A stretch of DNA of 64,000 bases from Rhodococcus sp. OK302. GTDB lineage: Bacteria; Actinomycetota; Actinomycetes; Mycobacteriales; Mycobacteriaceae. Below the pieces are notes generated by a model, which saw nothing but the letters and a program-made list of their open reading frames with translations, ran no database searches and had not been told where the DNA came from. Positions 8,969 through 17,815 of the stretch are shown here, one piece after another. A program made the translations under genes and the position numbers. Numbering within the stretch: the first letter of the stretch is position 1; the number at the start of each line of letters is the position of its first letter. The DNA lies in assembly GCF_002245895.1 (NCBI RefSeq), contig NZ_NPJZ01000001.1, forward strand, positions 979,001 through 1,043,000, read 5' to 3'.

Positions 8969-9638
8969 GTTCGCCGACTTGAATCATCTCGAGCGCTGCA
9001 CTCTGCAGGAGGCGGTCGAGTGCTTCCTCGACGTCGACCTTCCACTCGTGGTCACGATTGAGTTCGAGGCGTAGCCTCGGGTACCGGTGGTGTGGGGCAA
9101 CAACCTCGAATCCGCAGTCCTCGAGGAAGTCGGCACTGATCATGCATTCTTCCGGTGAACACTCCAAGGCTGCCGTCGCCGACGCAACCCCCTCGAACTG
9201 CTGCTGCGGTTCTCCGCGGATTCCGAACGCTTCCAGGGCACGCACACCGCGTCGCACAAGATCGTTCACTACAGCCGCAATGAGAGCCGGCCCGAGGCTT
9301 CCCTCTTCGCCTGACGGTTCCAGTCTGAGGCTGGTCAGAAGTACGGCGTCGGAGCCCACCGGGCTGGTGGGAAACATCTGTGCCCGCGGAATGCTGCGGG
9401 GAGGGGCGTAGAGCGCACTACCGAGAGGCTTGCCGTCCTTGACTGCGACTTGTCCGCAGGATCCCCATTCGAGCAAGACCATCGACAGCCAGGCTTCTTT
9501 CTCGAACTCCTGATCACAAAATCCGCGAGCCGCGTGAAGCGCCGCTGGATCCATCTCCCAGAACACGCACCGGCGAGCGTGCGAAGAAAGTTGATCGAGA
9601 CCGTCGAGGCGCAGTGACGTGATTGTGTGAGTCGACAC
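8955..9638 (-). CDS. GNAT-like acetyltransferase family protein (Rv3916c-like)
   Basis: A 227-residue protein starting with GTG at 9638. The central part (LLTSLRLEPSGEEGSLGPALIAAVVNDLVRRGVRALEAFG) has the strand-helix pattern of a GNAT acetyl-CoA-binding region, but the acceptor substrate cannot be read from the sequence. It lies between cwlM and parB exactly as Rv3916c does. Function unproven. Confidence 0.75.
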   Translation of the reverse strand: MSTHTITSLRLDGLDQLSSHARRCVFWEMDPAALHAARGFCDQEFEKEAWLSMVLLEWGSCGQVAVKDGKPLGSALYAPPRSIPRAQMFPTSPVGSDAVLLTSLRLEPSGEEGSLGPALIAAVVNDLVRRGVRALEAFGIRGEPQQQFEGVASATAALECSPEECMISADFLEDCGFEVVAPHHRYPRLRLELNRDHEWKVDVEEALDRLLQSAALEMIQVGELTRV

Positions 9639-9657
9639 TGACTAACTCACTCTCCGT

Positions 9658-9706
9658 AGTTCTCTGTTGCAAGTTCTCTGGTGCACATTTTCAGATCTCT
9701 GTTGCA
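9658..9706. repeat. three 14-base direct repeats upstream of the GNAT-like gene
   Basis: AGTTCTCTGTTGCA (9658-9671) is followed directly by AGTTCTCTGGTGCA (9672-9685) and, after seven bases, AGATCTCTGTTGCA (9693-9706). They lie 20-68 bases before the GTG start at 9638, in an otherwise gene-free, AT-rich gap between it and parB. They may be binding sites for a regulator of that gene. Confidence 0.6.
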
Positions 9707-9904
9707 GATTTTCGGCCCGCCCGACGTATTTTCCTTCTCCAGACTAAGCCACCACGACGCAGTCGGCAGCGCCATGGTGTTCGTCTTCCTTAATCTGTTA
9801 CAGCCCAACATATTTCATTCGGAATACCGGTTCGGAAACTCTCATTTCCGACAGTATTGTCACAGTGACGAAAGTCGGTAAGGTATCCGTGTGTCAGAGT
9901 TTCG

Positions 9905-10948
9905 TCACTTCTTCGACTTCTGTGATTCCATCATCCCGACGATGCGCTGAAGGTCGTCGACGGAGCCGAATTCGACCACAATCTTGCCTTTGCGCTTGCC
10001 CAGACTGACCGTCACACGAGTGTCGAACGAGTCCGACAACCGCTCCGCCACATCCTGAAGACCCGGCATCACAATCGGCTTCCGCTTCTGCTGCGGAGCG
10101 ATCTCGTTGTCCGCCCGGTTGGCCAAAGTGACAGCTTCCTCGGTCGCTCGGACGGACATTCCTTCCGCCACGACACGCGCCGCCATCACTTCCTGAGCGT
10201 CGGCACCCGCCTCGAGGGAGAGCAATGCACGAGCATGTCCGGCCGAGAGAACACCGGCAGCGACGCGTCGTTGCACTGCCACCGGCAACTTCAACAGACG
10301 AATCATGTTGGTCACTACCGGCCGTGAACGACCGATCCGATGAGCCAATTCCTCATGCGTCACCTCGAACTCTTCGAGCAACTGCTGATACGCGGCAGCC
10401 TCCTCGAGGGGATTCAACTGAACGCGATGAATGTTCTCGAGGAGGGCATCACGCAACATCGAGTCGTCGTCGGTCTCGCGAATGATCGCCGGAATCTTCT
10501 CGAGACCGGCTTCCTGACTCGCGCGCCAACGACGCTCACCCATGACAAGTTGGTACTTGTCGCCGTTACGACGAACCACGATCGGCTGCATCAATCCGAA
10601 TTCACGGATGGAATGCACCAACTCCGCGAGCGCTTCCTCGTCGAAAACGGTGCGCGGTTGCTTCGGGTTTGTCTCGATCAGACTCGGTTCGATCTCGAGG
10701 TACACCGCACCGGTCGGCTCGAGTTCGGCGTCCGGTGATGCGCCGGCAGCGGCCTTCTTGGTAGCCCGCGGCGCTTTCGGTGCCGCCACCTTCAGTGGGG
10801 GAGGGGAGGGGTTGCGCTTACTTCCGCTGCTGTCTCCACCGATGACGACGTCGGCAGCCGCCGAACCTAGGCCGGGTGCCGTAGCCGGGCCGGTGGGAAT
10901 GAGAGCGGCCAACCCGCGGCCCAATCCGCCTTTGCGTGCCTGGGTCAT
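9905..10948 (-). CDS. parB: chromosome-partitioning protein ParB
   Basis: About 347 residues from ATG 10948 ([13 protein letters not shown]). The ParB/Spo0J nuclease-like CTPase domain ([40 protein letters not shown]) is followed by the helix-turn-helix ([26 protein letters not shown]) and a C-terminal dimerisation domain. ParB binds parS, spreads on DNA as a CTP-dependent clamp and works with ParA to segregate the origin. The start is placed one base after the parA stop; a longer in-frame reading into parA is unlikely. Five parS sites lie within 4.5 kb. Confidence 0.97.
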   Translation of the reverse strand: MTQARKGGLGRGLAALIPTGPATAPGLGSAAADVVIGGDSSGSKRNPSPPPLKVAAPKAPRATKKAAAGASPDAELEPTGAVYLEIEPSLIETNPKQPRTVFDEEALAELVHSIREFGLMQPIVVRRNGDKYQLVMGERRWRASQEAGLEKIPAIIRETDDDSMLRDALLENIHRVQLNPLEEAAAYQQLLEEFEVTHEELAHRIGRSRPVVTNMIRLLKLPVAVQRRVAAGVLSAGHARALLSLEAGADAQEVMAARVVAEGMSVRATEEAVTLANRADNEIAPQQKRKPIVMPGLQDVAERLSDSFDTRVTVSLGKRKGKIVVEFGSVDDLQRIVGMMESQKSKK

Positions 10949-10949
10949 C

Positions 10950-11951
10950 TCACTGCTCCTGCGTCGTAGTCGTAGCGGTGACAGAGCGGGCGGCGAGTTC
11001 GCGGCCCGCATCGAGGTAGCTCATCGCCCCCCGTGAACCTGGGTCGTAGTCCAGAACAGTCATGCCGTAGCCGGGGGCTTCGGAAACCTTGACGCTTCGA
11101 GGGATAACGGCGCGGAGAACGGTGTCACCGAAGTGCTTACGAACTTCCTCGGCGACCTGGTCTGCAAGCTTGGTCCGGCCGTCGTACATCGTCAGAAGGA
11201 CGGTGGAGACGTGTAGATCCGGGTTGAGGTGCGCTTGCACCAACTCGATGTTGCGAAGCAACTGGCCGACGCCCTCGAGGGCGTAGTACTCGCACTGGAT
11301 CGGGATCAGCACTTCCTTGGCCGCCACCATCGCGTTGACGGTCAGTAGGCCCAGGGAAGGCGGGCAGTCGATCAGGACGAAGTCCACGTCGAGTTCGGTG
11401 AGGACCTTGTCGTTGAGTGCGCCCTTGAGTCGATTCTCGCGAGCCACCATCGATACCAGTTCGATTTCCGCGCCGGCCAGATCGATTGTTGCGGGGATGC
11501 AGAGAAGGCGCTCGCTGTGCGGGCTGGTCTGCACAGCGTCAACGGCCTTCACTTCGCCGATGAGGAGCTCATAGCTCGACGGTGTGCCCGAGGTATGTAC
11601 GACGCCCAGCGCGGTGCTGGCGTTGCCCTGAGGGTCCAAATCGACCACGAGGACCCGGAGTCCTTGAAGGGCGAGCGCCGACGCGAGGTTGACCGTCGTT
11701 GTTGTCTTGCCGACGCCACCCTTCTGGTTGGCGATCGTGATCACTCGACGGAACGCCGGCCGGGGCAGCGAAACCGAATGCGGGTGCAGTACCTGACTCG
11801 CGCGATGCGCGGCGGCACCGATCGGGGTCTCAGCCGACGACAGTCCCGCATAGGGGGCAGTGAAGTTCTCGTCGTCGTTGATTACTGGATCCGCACTGAC
11901 AACCGGCATCGTTGTTTCACGTGAAACAGCAGATTCAGATCGAGCCGACAT
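10950..11951 (-). CDS. parA: chromosome-partitioning ATPase ParA
   Basis: About 333 residues from ATG 11951, which has an excellent site (AAGGAG) six bases upstream; a GTG at 11981 is in frame but that ribosome-binding site would then be inside the gene. The deviant Walker [11 protein letters not shown], the [11 protein letters not shown] segment and [10 protein letters not shown] identify ParA/Soj. It hydrolyses ATP on DNA to move ParB-parS complexes. A parS site is embedded in its 5' coding region (11913-11928). It is coupled to parB (one-base gap). Confidence 0.97.
   Translation of the reverse strand: MSARSESAVSRETTMPVVSADPVINDDENFTAPYAGLSSAETPIGAAAHRASQVLHPHSVSLPRPAFRRVITIANQKGGVGKTTTTVNLASALALQGLRVLVVDLDPQGNASTALGVVHTSGTPSSYELLIGEVKAVDAVQTSPHSERLLCIPATIDLAGAEIELVSMVARENRLKGALNDKVLTELDVDFVLIDCPPSLGLLTVNAMVAAKEVLIPIQCEYYALEGVGQLLRNIELVQAHLNPDLHVSTVLLTMYDGRTKLADQVAEEVRKHFGDTVLRAVIPRSVKVSEAPGYGMTVLDYDPGSRGAMSYLDAGRELAARSVTATTTTQEQ
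11913..11928. other. parS site 1
   Basis: TGTTTCACGTGAAACA, the exact 16-base bacterial parS consensus, inside the N-terminal coding region of parA (it encodes part of AVSRETT). Confidence 0.95.
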
Positions 11952-12045
11952 TGACTGCTCCTTGGATTGCGAATCGATCACTGGGTGCTCTCATCATCTG
12001 TACTTTCTTGTCCATCGTCATCCGAGAAATTGTTGGCGGACACCG

Positions 12046-12726
12046 TCAGCGCTGACGCCGTTTGGGGAGGCGTTCTGCCTTGACCACAACGGTGGGCGTC
12101 CGGAGAAACTCGGATCCACATTCGAGTATTTCGAACTTGCCGGCACCGAGTTTTGTCAACGCAGTTCGGTCTCGCTCGATCTCTTCGGCGGCACTCGACC
12201 CCTTCAGTGCGAGCATCCGTCCGTGCTCGTGAATGAGGGGGAGTGACCACCGTGCCAACTTTTCCAGCGGAGCGACGGCACGCGAAGTGACGACATCGGC
12301 GCCGCCTGCTTCCTTCACGACACCCGATTCTTCGGCGCGCCCACGAACGACAAGCACATCCAACCCGTTGGCTTCAATGAACTCGGCGAGGTAAACCGAA
12401 CGACGCAAAAGCGGTTCGACGAGAGTGATCTTGAGATCCGGTCGTGCGATCGCGAGCGGAATTCCGGGAAGCCCGGCACCACTTCCCACGTCGACGACAG
12501 ACTCACCTTCGGCAATCAGTTCGCCGATAACGGCGCAATTGAGTAGGTGACGTTCCCATAACCGGGGCACCTCGCGGGGCCCGATCAGGCCGCGCTCGAC
12601 GCCATCTGTAGCCAGGGATTGGTAGTACCGTTCCGCGATGTCGTATCTGTCACCGAACACAGCGCGCGCAGTCGCTTGTTCATCCCAGTCAACCGACGGC
12701 GCACCATTTTGTTCCACGTGAAACAT
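12046..12726 (-). CDS. rsmG: 16S rRNA (guanine-N7) methyltransferase RsmG (GidB)
   Basis: A 226-residue SAM-dependent methyltransferase that modifies a guanine (G527 in E. coli) in the 530 loop of 16S rRNA. The motif [17 protein letters not shown] binds SAM; other hallmarks are [13 protein letters not shown] and FVEANGL-like/VRGRAEE. Loss of this enzyme gives low-level streptomycin resistance in other bacteria. The ATG at 12726 lies within a parS site, and GGGAGG abuts it, so initiation is unusual; the first residues MFHVEQ are simply the translation of parS. Gene order rsmG-parA-parB is conserved. Confidence 0.95.
   Translation of the reverse strand: MFHVEQNGAPSVDWDEQATARAVFGDRYDIAERYYQSLATDGVERGLIGPREVPRLWERHLLNCAVIGELIAEGESVVDVGSGAGLPGIPLAIARPDLKITLVEPLLRRSVYLAEFIEANGLDVLVVRGRAEESGVVKEAGGADVVTSRAVAPLEKLARWSLPLIHEHGRMLALKGSSAAEEIERDRTALTKLGAGKFEILECGSEFLRTPTVVVKAERLPKRRQR
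12710..12725. other. parS site 2
   Basis: TGTTCCACGTGAAACA, one change from the perfect palindrome, overlapping the start codon of rsmG. Confidence 0.9.
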
Positions 12727-12850
12727 CCTCCCGCGAATACCGCGAAATCAACAATCAAGACTCAAGTCATTATCCGTGTTGTCACCGACAAGTGTTCGCT
12801 TCTACGCGTCGACTCGCTGTGAGTCTGCCAACTAGTTCAATTCGGCGCCA

Positions 12851-12866
12851 GGTTTCACGTGAAACA
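12851..12866. other. parS site 3
   Basis: GGTTTCACGTGAAACA in the 275-base gap between rsmG and the serine hydrolase gene; 15 of 16 bases match consensus. Confidence 0.9.
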
Positions 12867-12968
12867 TCGGTACTAAAAATGTGAATAGCGGAATTAATAT
12901 CATCACAGTGACGAAACTAGCCTTAGTACATTCATAGGGGCGAATTCCGATGAAATGTTCTTGAAATC

Positions 12969-12984
12969 GGTTTCACGTGAAACA
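12969..12984. other. parS site 4
   Basis: GGTTTCACGTGAAACA again, 118 bases from site 3 and just beyond the stop of the serine hydrolase gene. The rest of this gap is AT-rich and shows no gene. Confidence 0.9.
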
Positions 12985-13001
12985 CGTTCATCACGCCACT
13001 G

Positions 13002-14243
13002 CTAGCGGAAAGCAGCGATTGCCCGCATCACGTCAAAGGTTTCCTGCTCGTCCTGTTCGGCACCATGATCACTGAGCTTGACGATGACGGTGCCGGTTCC
13101 CGGGTCGACATAGATAAATTGGCCATAGACACCGATCGCCGAGAGGTCCTGCCCGTCACCGCCGATCGGGTGCCACCACTGGGCGGAGTAACCCCACGAC
13201 GAAACCTGATGCGGCGCGGGGGAGGTGACACGAGCAATCCAGGCCGGCGGAACGATCTGGGTTCCGTGTGCGATTCCGCCATCGAGGACCAACTGTCCGA
13301 TCTTGGCAAAATCGCGAGTGGTTGCATTGATACAGCAGAACGCCTTCTCCTCGCCGCCGTCTCGATCGAGGTTCCACGTCGCAGCATCCTGAGCACCCAT
13401 CGGCGCCCAGATATCGCGTTGGAGAAGTTCGGTCAACGATGTTCCCTCAACCTCGGCAAGAACCTGGCCCAACAATTGGGTGTCGACGCTTCGATACTCT
13501 CCTTCGCTACCGGGCGGGAACTGAAGTCCGCGGTGGTCACGAACAAACTCACCGAGGTCCTGGGTGAGATACATCCGCGCGGTACCGGTCAGGGGGAAGT
13601 AGGGATTGTAATTCTCCGACACATCGATACCTGACGTCATATCCAGCAAGTTCCGAATAGTGACAGCGTCGTACTCGTCGCCCGTCGCAAGGTCGGGGAG
13701 AATGTCCACGAGCCTGTCGTCCTCACTGAGCTTCCCAGCCTCGATCTCGCGCCCAATCATAAGGGACACAACGGATTTCGCCATCGACCACGATGCCATC
13801 TGCGTAGTTGGACCGACGCCGTCGCGATACCACTCGTGTGTCAACACACCGTCACGGAGTACCAGGAAGGCATTTGTGTCGGTGGCCTCGAGAAAATCGG
13901 CAACCGGGATCTGTGTGCCCTTCCACGGCACGGTGTCCGGCAGCGGAGCATCCGCTACCGGAAACGGACGCTGGTTGGGTGAAGCCGCGACCGGGCGGGC
14001 CGGGTAGAGCTGCCCCTGTCCCGACGGTGCATCGGTCAGGAGCCTCGCCAGCGTCGGCGGAGACGGAATATCGAGCACCGCAGTGGCGGCATACAGGCCG
14101 GCCGCAAGCACCACAGCCGTCACGGGAACCCCGATCGCAATCCTGGTCAGGATTCGCCGGCCGCGAGGCTTCTGGGGCTTCTCAGCACTGTCCCCGTCGG
14201 GACGATGGGCATTCTCGGACGGGACGGCGTCGGGCTCGGTCAT
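13002..14243 (-). CDS. membrane-anchored serine hydrolase, beta-lactamase/DD-peptidase class C-like
   Basis: A 413-residue protein with a short cytoplasmic tail, one membrane helix at about 33-55, and an extracytoplasmic domain of the beta-lactamase (AmpC/esterase) family. The nucleophile motif SMAK is at 153-156 (MASWSMAKSVVSLMIG). The region GEYRSVDTQLLG probably supplies the Tyr motif. Such proteins include DD-peptidases, esterases and 6-aminohexanoate hydrolases; activity cannot be told from sequence. It is inserted between khpB and rsmG, which are adjacent in mycobacteria, and is bracketed by parS sites 4 and 5. Confidence 0.85.
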   Translation of the reverse strand: MTEPDAVPSENAHRPDGDSAEKPQKPRGRRILTRIAIGVPVTAVVLAAGLYAATAVLDIPSPPTLARLLTDAPSGQGQLYPARPVAASPNQRPFPVADAPLPDTVPWKGTQIPVADFLEATDTNAFLVLRDGVLTHEWYRDGVGPTTQMASWSMAKSVVSLMIGREIEAGKLSEDDRLVDILPDLATGDEYDAVTIRNLLDMTSGIDVSENYNPYFPLTGTARMYLTQDLGEFVRDHRGLQFPPGSEGEYRSVDTQLLGQVLAEVEGTSLTELLQRDIWAPMGAQDAATWNLDRDGGEEKAFCCINATTRDFAKIGQLVLDGGIAHGTQIVPPAWIARVTSPAPHQVSSWGYSAQWWHPIGGDGQDLSAIGVYGQFIYVDPGTGTVIVKLSDHGAEQDEQETFDVMRAIAAFR

Positions 14244-14299
14244 TCTCGATAATCCTGTCAGTGATGATGTGATGCCCTCGAAAGTAGGCGTGGACCGAT

Positions 14300-14315
14300 C
14301 GTTTCACGTGAAACA
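14300..14315. other. parS site 5
   Basis: CGTTTCACGTGAAACA in the gap between the serine hydrolase and khpB genes; 15 of 16 bases match consensus. Confidence 0.9.
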
Positions 14316-14337
14316 CATCACTTTGTGCACCGACAAG

Positions 14338-14373
14338 AATGCGGGCCCCGGAAAAGTCCGAGGCCCGCATTTT
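14338..14373. terminator. terminator of the rpmH-khpB operon
   Basis: A 15-bp stem with one mismatch (arms 14338-14352 and 14357-14371) and a four-base loop, 20 bases beyond the khpB stop. T-tracts occur on both strands, so it could work in both directions. Confidence 0.75.
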
Positions 14374-14390
14374 CTTGCTCCAGGGGAGTG

Positions 14391-14960
14391 TCAGTCCTTG
14401 AGGACAACCACTCGACGTGAAGGCTCAGCGCCCTCACTTTCGCTCGAAACACCGTCGACCTTGGCGACGGCGTCGTGCACGATCTTGCGCTCGAACGGCG
14501 TCATCGGCGCCAACTCTTCGCGCTCACCGGTCTCGAGAACCCGCGCAGCAGCTTCCGCGCCGAGGGCACTGAGTGCTTCGCGGCGACCCGCACGCCAGCC
14601 GGCGATGTCCAGCATCAGACGGCTTCTCTCACCGGTCGATTGCTGAACAGCCAACCGGGTCAGTTCCTGGAGAGCATCCAGAACCTCACCCTTCTGACCG
14701 ACCAGCTTGGTCAAATCGTCTCCACCGTCGATGCTCACGATCGCGCGATCGCCCTCGACGTCCAGATCGATGTCGCCGTCGAAGTCGAGCACGTCGAGCA
14801 ACTGCTCGAGGTAGTCGCCGGCGATTTCGCCTTCTTCGATCAAATCGTCATCGGAATCGTCGAGGTCGGAATCGATATCGACCTCGGTAACCGGCGCAGC
14901 AGTTTCGGTGCTCACGTCTGAGTTTTCTCCATCCACAGCGATGTCAGCTTCACTGGACAT
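14391..14960 (-). CDS. khpB: RNA-binding protein KhpB (Jag), KH and R3H domains
   Basis: A 189-residue protein with a very acidic N-terminal 50 residues, a KH-type RNA-binding segment (about 55-125, containing GDDLTKLVGQKGEVLDAL) and an R3H domain near the C-terminus (MTPFERKIVHDAVAKVDGVSSESEG). KhpB binds RNA with KhpA and influences cell division and wall growth in Gram-positive bacteria. The gene follows yidC by 20 bases, the usual arrangement (Rv3920c). Confidence 0.93.
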   Translation of the reverse strand: MSSEADIAVDGENSDVSTETAAPVTEVDIDSDLDDSDDDLIEEGEIAGDYLEQLLDVLDFDGDIDLDVEGDRAIVSIDGGDDLTKLVGQKGEVLDALQELTRLAVQQSTGERSRLMLDIAGWRAGRREALSALGAEAAARVLETGEREELAPMTPFERKIVHDAVAKVDGVSSESEGAEPSRRVVVLKD

Positions 14961-14980
14961 TGGTCGTTCTCTTTCCTCGA

Positions 14981-16096
14981 TCAGCGCCGCTTATTGCGCT
15001 TGGGGGAGTTACCGCGATTGGTCTGTGGCCGGTTCTGCTTCGGTTTCGACGTGGAACCGCCGCTTGTACCGGTTGATTTCGGAGCAGGCTTCTCCGACTT
15101 CTGGAGCGAAATTTCAGGCTGGTCTTCTTCTTCGTCGGACGAATCCGCAGTCTTCAACGCAGCCGGGGACCCCTTTTTCTTGGTGGGGTCAGGCCGGGCG
15201 CCGGGCTTCGGAGCGTTGTCGTTGCGACGAGTGATCGCTTCCTGTTTCTTCTCTTCTTCCTCGGCATCGATCTTGCGGAAGACGAGATGCTGCTGGCCGT
15301 AGGTCCACATGTTGTTGGACACCCAGTACAGCAGGATGGCGATGGGCAGGAACGGTCCACCGACAAGAACACCCAGCGGGAAGACGTAAAGCGCGAGCTT
15401 GTTCATGATCGCGGACTGCGGGTTGGCGGCGGCGGCCTCGGACTGACGAGCAACGGAAGCGCGTGAGTTGAAGTGCGTCGCGATGCTGGCGATGATCATC
15501 AGCGGAACAGCGACCAAGATGATGTTCAGTCGCGAGGGCAGGTCCGGAACGTTATCGGTGATGTAAGCCTCGAGCTGAGCAACCGGTGTCGTGATAGCTG
15601 CCGAGATCGGCGCGCCGAACAAACGCGCGTCCAGGAAGGACTGAACGTCGGCCGGACTGAACACGTAGTTGGCAGTAGCAGCATTTTCCGCCGGCGTCAT
15701 TGACAGCTGACCCATGCCCGTACCGGTGCGGTTGAACGAGCGCAGAACGTGGAACAGACCGATGAATACCGGCGCCTGAGCCAAGACCGGGAGGCAACCC
15801 ATGATCGGGTTGAATCCGTGCTCCTTCTGGAGCTTCTGCATCTCGACAGCCTGACGCTGACGGTCACCCGCGTACTTCTTCTGCAGAGCCTTGATCTGAG
15901 GCTGCAATTCCTGCATCTGACGGGTGGTGCGGACCTGCTTCACGAACGGCTTGTACAGAACAGCACGCAACGTGAACACCAGGAACACCACGGACAGTGC
16001 CCAGGCGATACCGCTGTCTGCGCCCAACACAAAGCCGAAGACCTTGTGCCAGACCCACAGAATCGCGGAAACCGGATAGTAAATGAAATTGAGCAC
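14981..16096 (-). CDS. yidC: membrane protein insertase YidC
   Basis: About 371 residues from a GTG at 16096 that follows the yidD stop by four bases and has AGAGGAG upstream; a longer reading would overlap all of the yidD end and is not needed. The N-terminus [18 protein letters not shown], the cytoplasmic segment [15 protein letters not shown] and the hairpin ending [15 protein letters not shown] are family signatures, and five or so membrane helices are evident. The C-terminal 90 residues are charged and Lys/Pro-rich. It inserts proteins into the inner membrane with or without SecYEG. Length agrees with the mycobacterial protein. Confidence 0.95.
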   Translation of the reverse strand: MLNFIYYPVSAILWVWHKVFGFVLGADSGIAWALSVVFLVFTLRAVLYKPFVKQVRTTRQMQELQPQIKALQKKYAGDRQRQAVEMQKLQKEHGFNPIMGCLPVLAQAPVFIGLFHVLRSFNRTGTGMGQLSMTPAENAATANYVFSPADVQSFLDARLFGAPISAAITTPVAQLEAYITDNVPDLPSRLNIILVAVPLMIIASIATHFNSRASVARQSEAAAANPQSAIMNKLALYVFPLGVLVGGPFLPIAILLYWVSNNMWTYGQQHLVFRKIDAEEEEKKQEAITRRNDNAPKPGARPDPTKKKGSPAALKTADSSDEEEDQPEISLQKSEKPAPKSTGTSGGSTSKPKQNRPQTNRGNSPKRNKRR

Positions 16097-16100
16097 GGCT

Positions 16101-16454
16101 CTAAGTACTCCTCTGTTCGTCCATAGGACCAGGGTGGCGGCAACCCGCATCACGGTCACGACGGGCAGGGACGGGGTCCCACCCTCCAGAATGCCAGGGG
16201 GCACACTTCGCCAACCGCACCACAGTCAAGAAAAGGCCTTTGATCGCCCCATGCGTGCGCAGCGCTTCGACTGCGTACTCACTACACGTGGGGGTAAACC
16301 GGCAGGTCGGCATCCGCAAGGGCGACACATATGTCCGGTACAGCTCGATACAGAAGATCAGAACAGTGGCGGGAGCACGACGCACGACCTTCAACACCGT
16401 CAAGAAACGGGAGGCCGAGGGAGATTCGATCTGCTCAGAGAGCGGAGTACTCAT
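16101..16454 (-). CDS. yidD: membrane protein insertion efficiency factor YidD
   Basis: A 117-residue form of the small YidD family. The signature [27 protein letters not shown] with two Cys is at about 40-65, followed by GWDPVP. The start overlaps the rnpA stop by four bases (ATGA), so translation is coupled. It is thought to assist YidC-dependent insertion. Confidence 0.95.
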   Translation of the reverse strand: MSTPLSEQIESPSASRFLTVLKVVRRAPATVLIFCIELYRTYVSPLRMPTCRFTPTCSEYAVEALRTHGAIKGLFLTVVRLAKCAPWHSGGWDPVPARRDRDAGCRHPGPMDEQRST

Positions 16455-16831
16455 GGCTCTTCACTTACCGACACCAATAGGTTCATCTTTTTCAGACCTG
16501 CGCGCAGTTGCGTGGCCAGTTCCGCGGAACTGGCGGTGGCACTACCCGGAAGAGCACGGATAACCACGTCCGTCGCGGGCGAAACCTGCTGTGCAAGGTC
16601 TGCACAGATATGACGAAGCCGGCGCGCGACTCGATGTCGAATCACCGCCGGCCCGACAGCCTTGCTCACGATCAGCCCGAAACGGGGACCGTGATTTGTA
16701 ACTACCAGCGCCTCTACTTGCTCGCGATCGAACGCGTGCACGACAAGGTCGCGTCTTCCCATACGACGACCGCGTCGCACCGCCACGGAAAAATCCGAGT
16801 GGCGACGCAACCGGTACGGCTCAGGCAACAC
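16451..16831 (-). CDS. rnpA: ribonuclease P protein component
   Basis: A 126-residue basic protein, the protein subunit of RNase P that matures tRNA 5' ends. The start [21 protein letters not shown] and the RNR-like motif [14 protein letters not shown] are characteristic. It lies 26 bases after rpmH in the universal rpmH-rnpA pair. Confidence 0.96.
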   Translation of the reverse strand: MLPEPYRLRRHSDFSVAVRRGRRMGRRDLVVHAFDREQVEALVVTNHGPRFGLIVSKAVGPAVIRHRVARRLRHICADLAQQVSPATDVVIRALPGSATASSAELATQLRAGLKKMNLLVSVSEEP

Positions 16832-16857
16832 CCCGAGCTCCTGAACTCAAAATCAGA

Positions 16858-17001
16858 TCAGGCTGTAATGGATTCGCGGCCCTTACGGCGACGCGCCGAA
16901 ACGATTGCACGACCCGCACGGGTACGCATACGAAGACGGAAGCCGTGAACACGCGCGCGGCGGCGATTATTCGGCTGGAACGTCCGCTTGCCCTTGGCCA
17001 C
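16858..17001 (-). CDS. rpmH: 50S ribosomal protein L34
   Basis: A 47-residue highly basic protein starting at GTG 17001 behind GAGGAG. The sequence [18 protein letters not shown] and ending [12 protein letters not shown] are typical of actinobacterial L34. It heads the minus-strand operon rpmH-rnpA-yidD-yidC-khpB. Confidence 0.97.
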   Translation of the reverse strand: MAKGKRTFQPNNRRRARVHGFRLRMRTRAGRAIVSARRRKGRESITA

Positions 17002-17815
17002 GGTCAACACTCCTCGAAGTTCATTGGCGCCTCCCGGCGCCCTCAAATTTAATCGGCGCCACTTGAGCGCCTTGGATCTAGCCGGATCTAACTAGCTAGG
17101 ACTAACAATGTTCTCCACCCGACAAGCGGCTTGGATAATCCTTCCGACCCGACATGTGTAGTCAGCACGAAACGATCACCGCCAACGGGTGACTGTTCGA
17201 GGTTACTTACCACCGTTGCGAAGGTCAAACCAGCACTTTCGGCGGACCCCTCACGCCGAGCAATGCGACACGCCAAAAGTCCGAAGATCCCACACATTTA
17301 CCTGAACCTGTGCATAGGCCCGTGACCTCGAGCGAGGCAGCGAGTGTGACCTTGGCAACATTTTTGCAACCTGTGCTGGGGCAGACAAATCCCGGTGTAC
17401 GCAATTCCGGCGCGGAACCACCCGACAAGGTCTCATCTGCACATTCGGTTCGAGGCGCAGGTTTCGACGCCGAAACCCGAGTTTCCACATTCATCCACAG
17501 GGCTGTGAGTATTAACGCATCGCTACCACCGAGTGTCCGACGCCTCGAGTCTCCACAAACGTGCTGGTAGATGGATTTCTTGTCCGAGTTTCAAGAAAAC
17601 CGCCACAAAAAAACCGTCTCCGTGCACGTTTGTCCACATCTGTGGATAATTGTGTGGAAACACAGTTCAGGTGGCATATTCGTAGCCTTACGAGGTTCTC
17701 GCCTCAGGTGAGTCGATACACCGAAAGGTGCCACACCACCGAACATCCACGCCGCAGCAACGCGCTCGGCAGCGCCAGCACACTCACCTGTCGCCGAAAC
17801 ATGGGAAGGAACCAC
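17002..17815. promoter_or_regulatory. rpmH-dnaA divergent intergenic region
   Basis: No gene is supported in these 814 bases. An in-frame extension of dnaA back to 17561 exists but has no ribosome-binding site or family similarity. The region must hold the rpmH promoter (minus) and dnaA promoter (plus). It contains perfect DnaA boxes at 17630 and 17641, a one-mismatch box TCATCCACA at 17491-17499 and weaker CCACA matches, implying DnaA autoregulation or an extended origin. Confidence 0.75.
17630..17661. promoter_or_regulatory. DnaA-box pair upstream of dnaA
   Basis: TTGTCCACA (17630-17638) and TGTGGATAA (17641-17649, the complement of TTATCCACA) are both perfect boxes facing each other; TGTGGAAAC at 17653-17661 is a weaker third. 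They lie about 160 bases before the dnaA start and are a likely autoregulatory site. Confidence 0.8.

Noticed and set aside
9860..12916. TCACAGTGACGAAA occurring at 9860 and 12903
   Set aside because: A 14-base match between two places is expected by chance in 64 kb; no shared context was seen.
17561..17815. N-terminal extension of DnaA by 85 residues
   Set aside because: It covers the DnaA boxes, has no ribosome-binding site and no resemblance to DnaA N-termini, while GTG 17816 has both.
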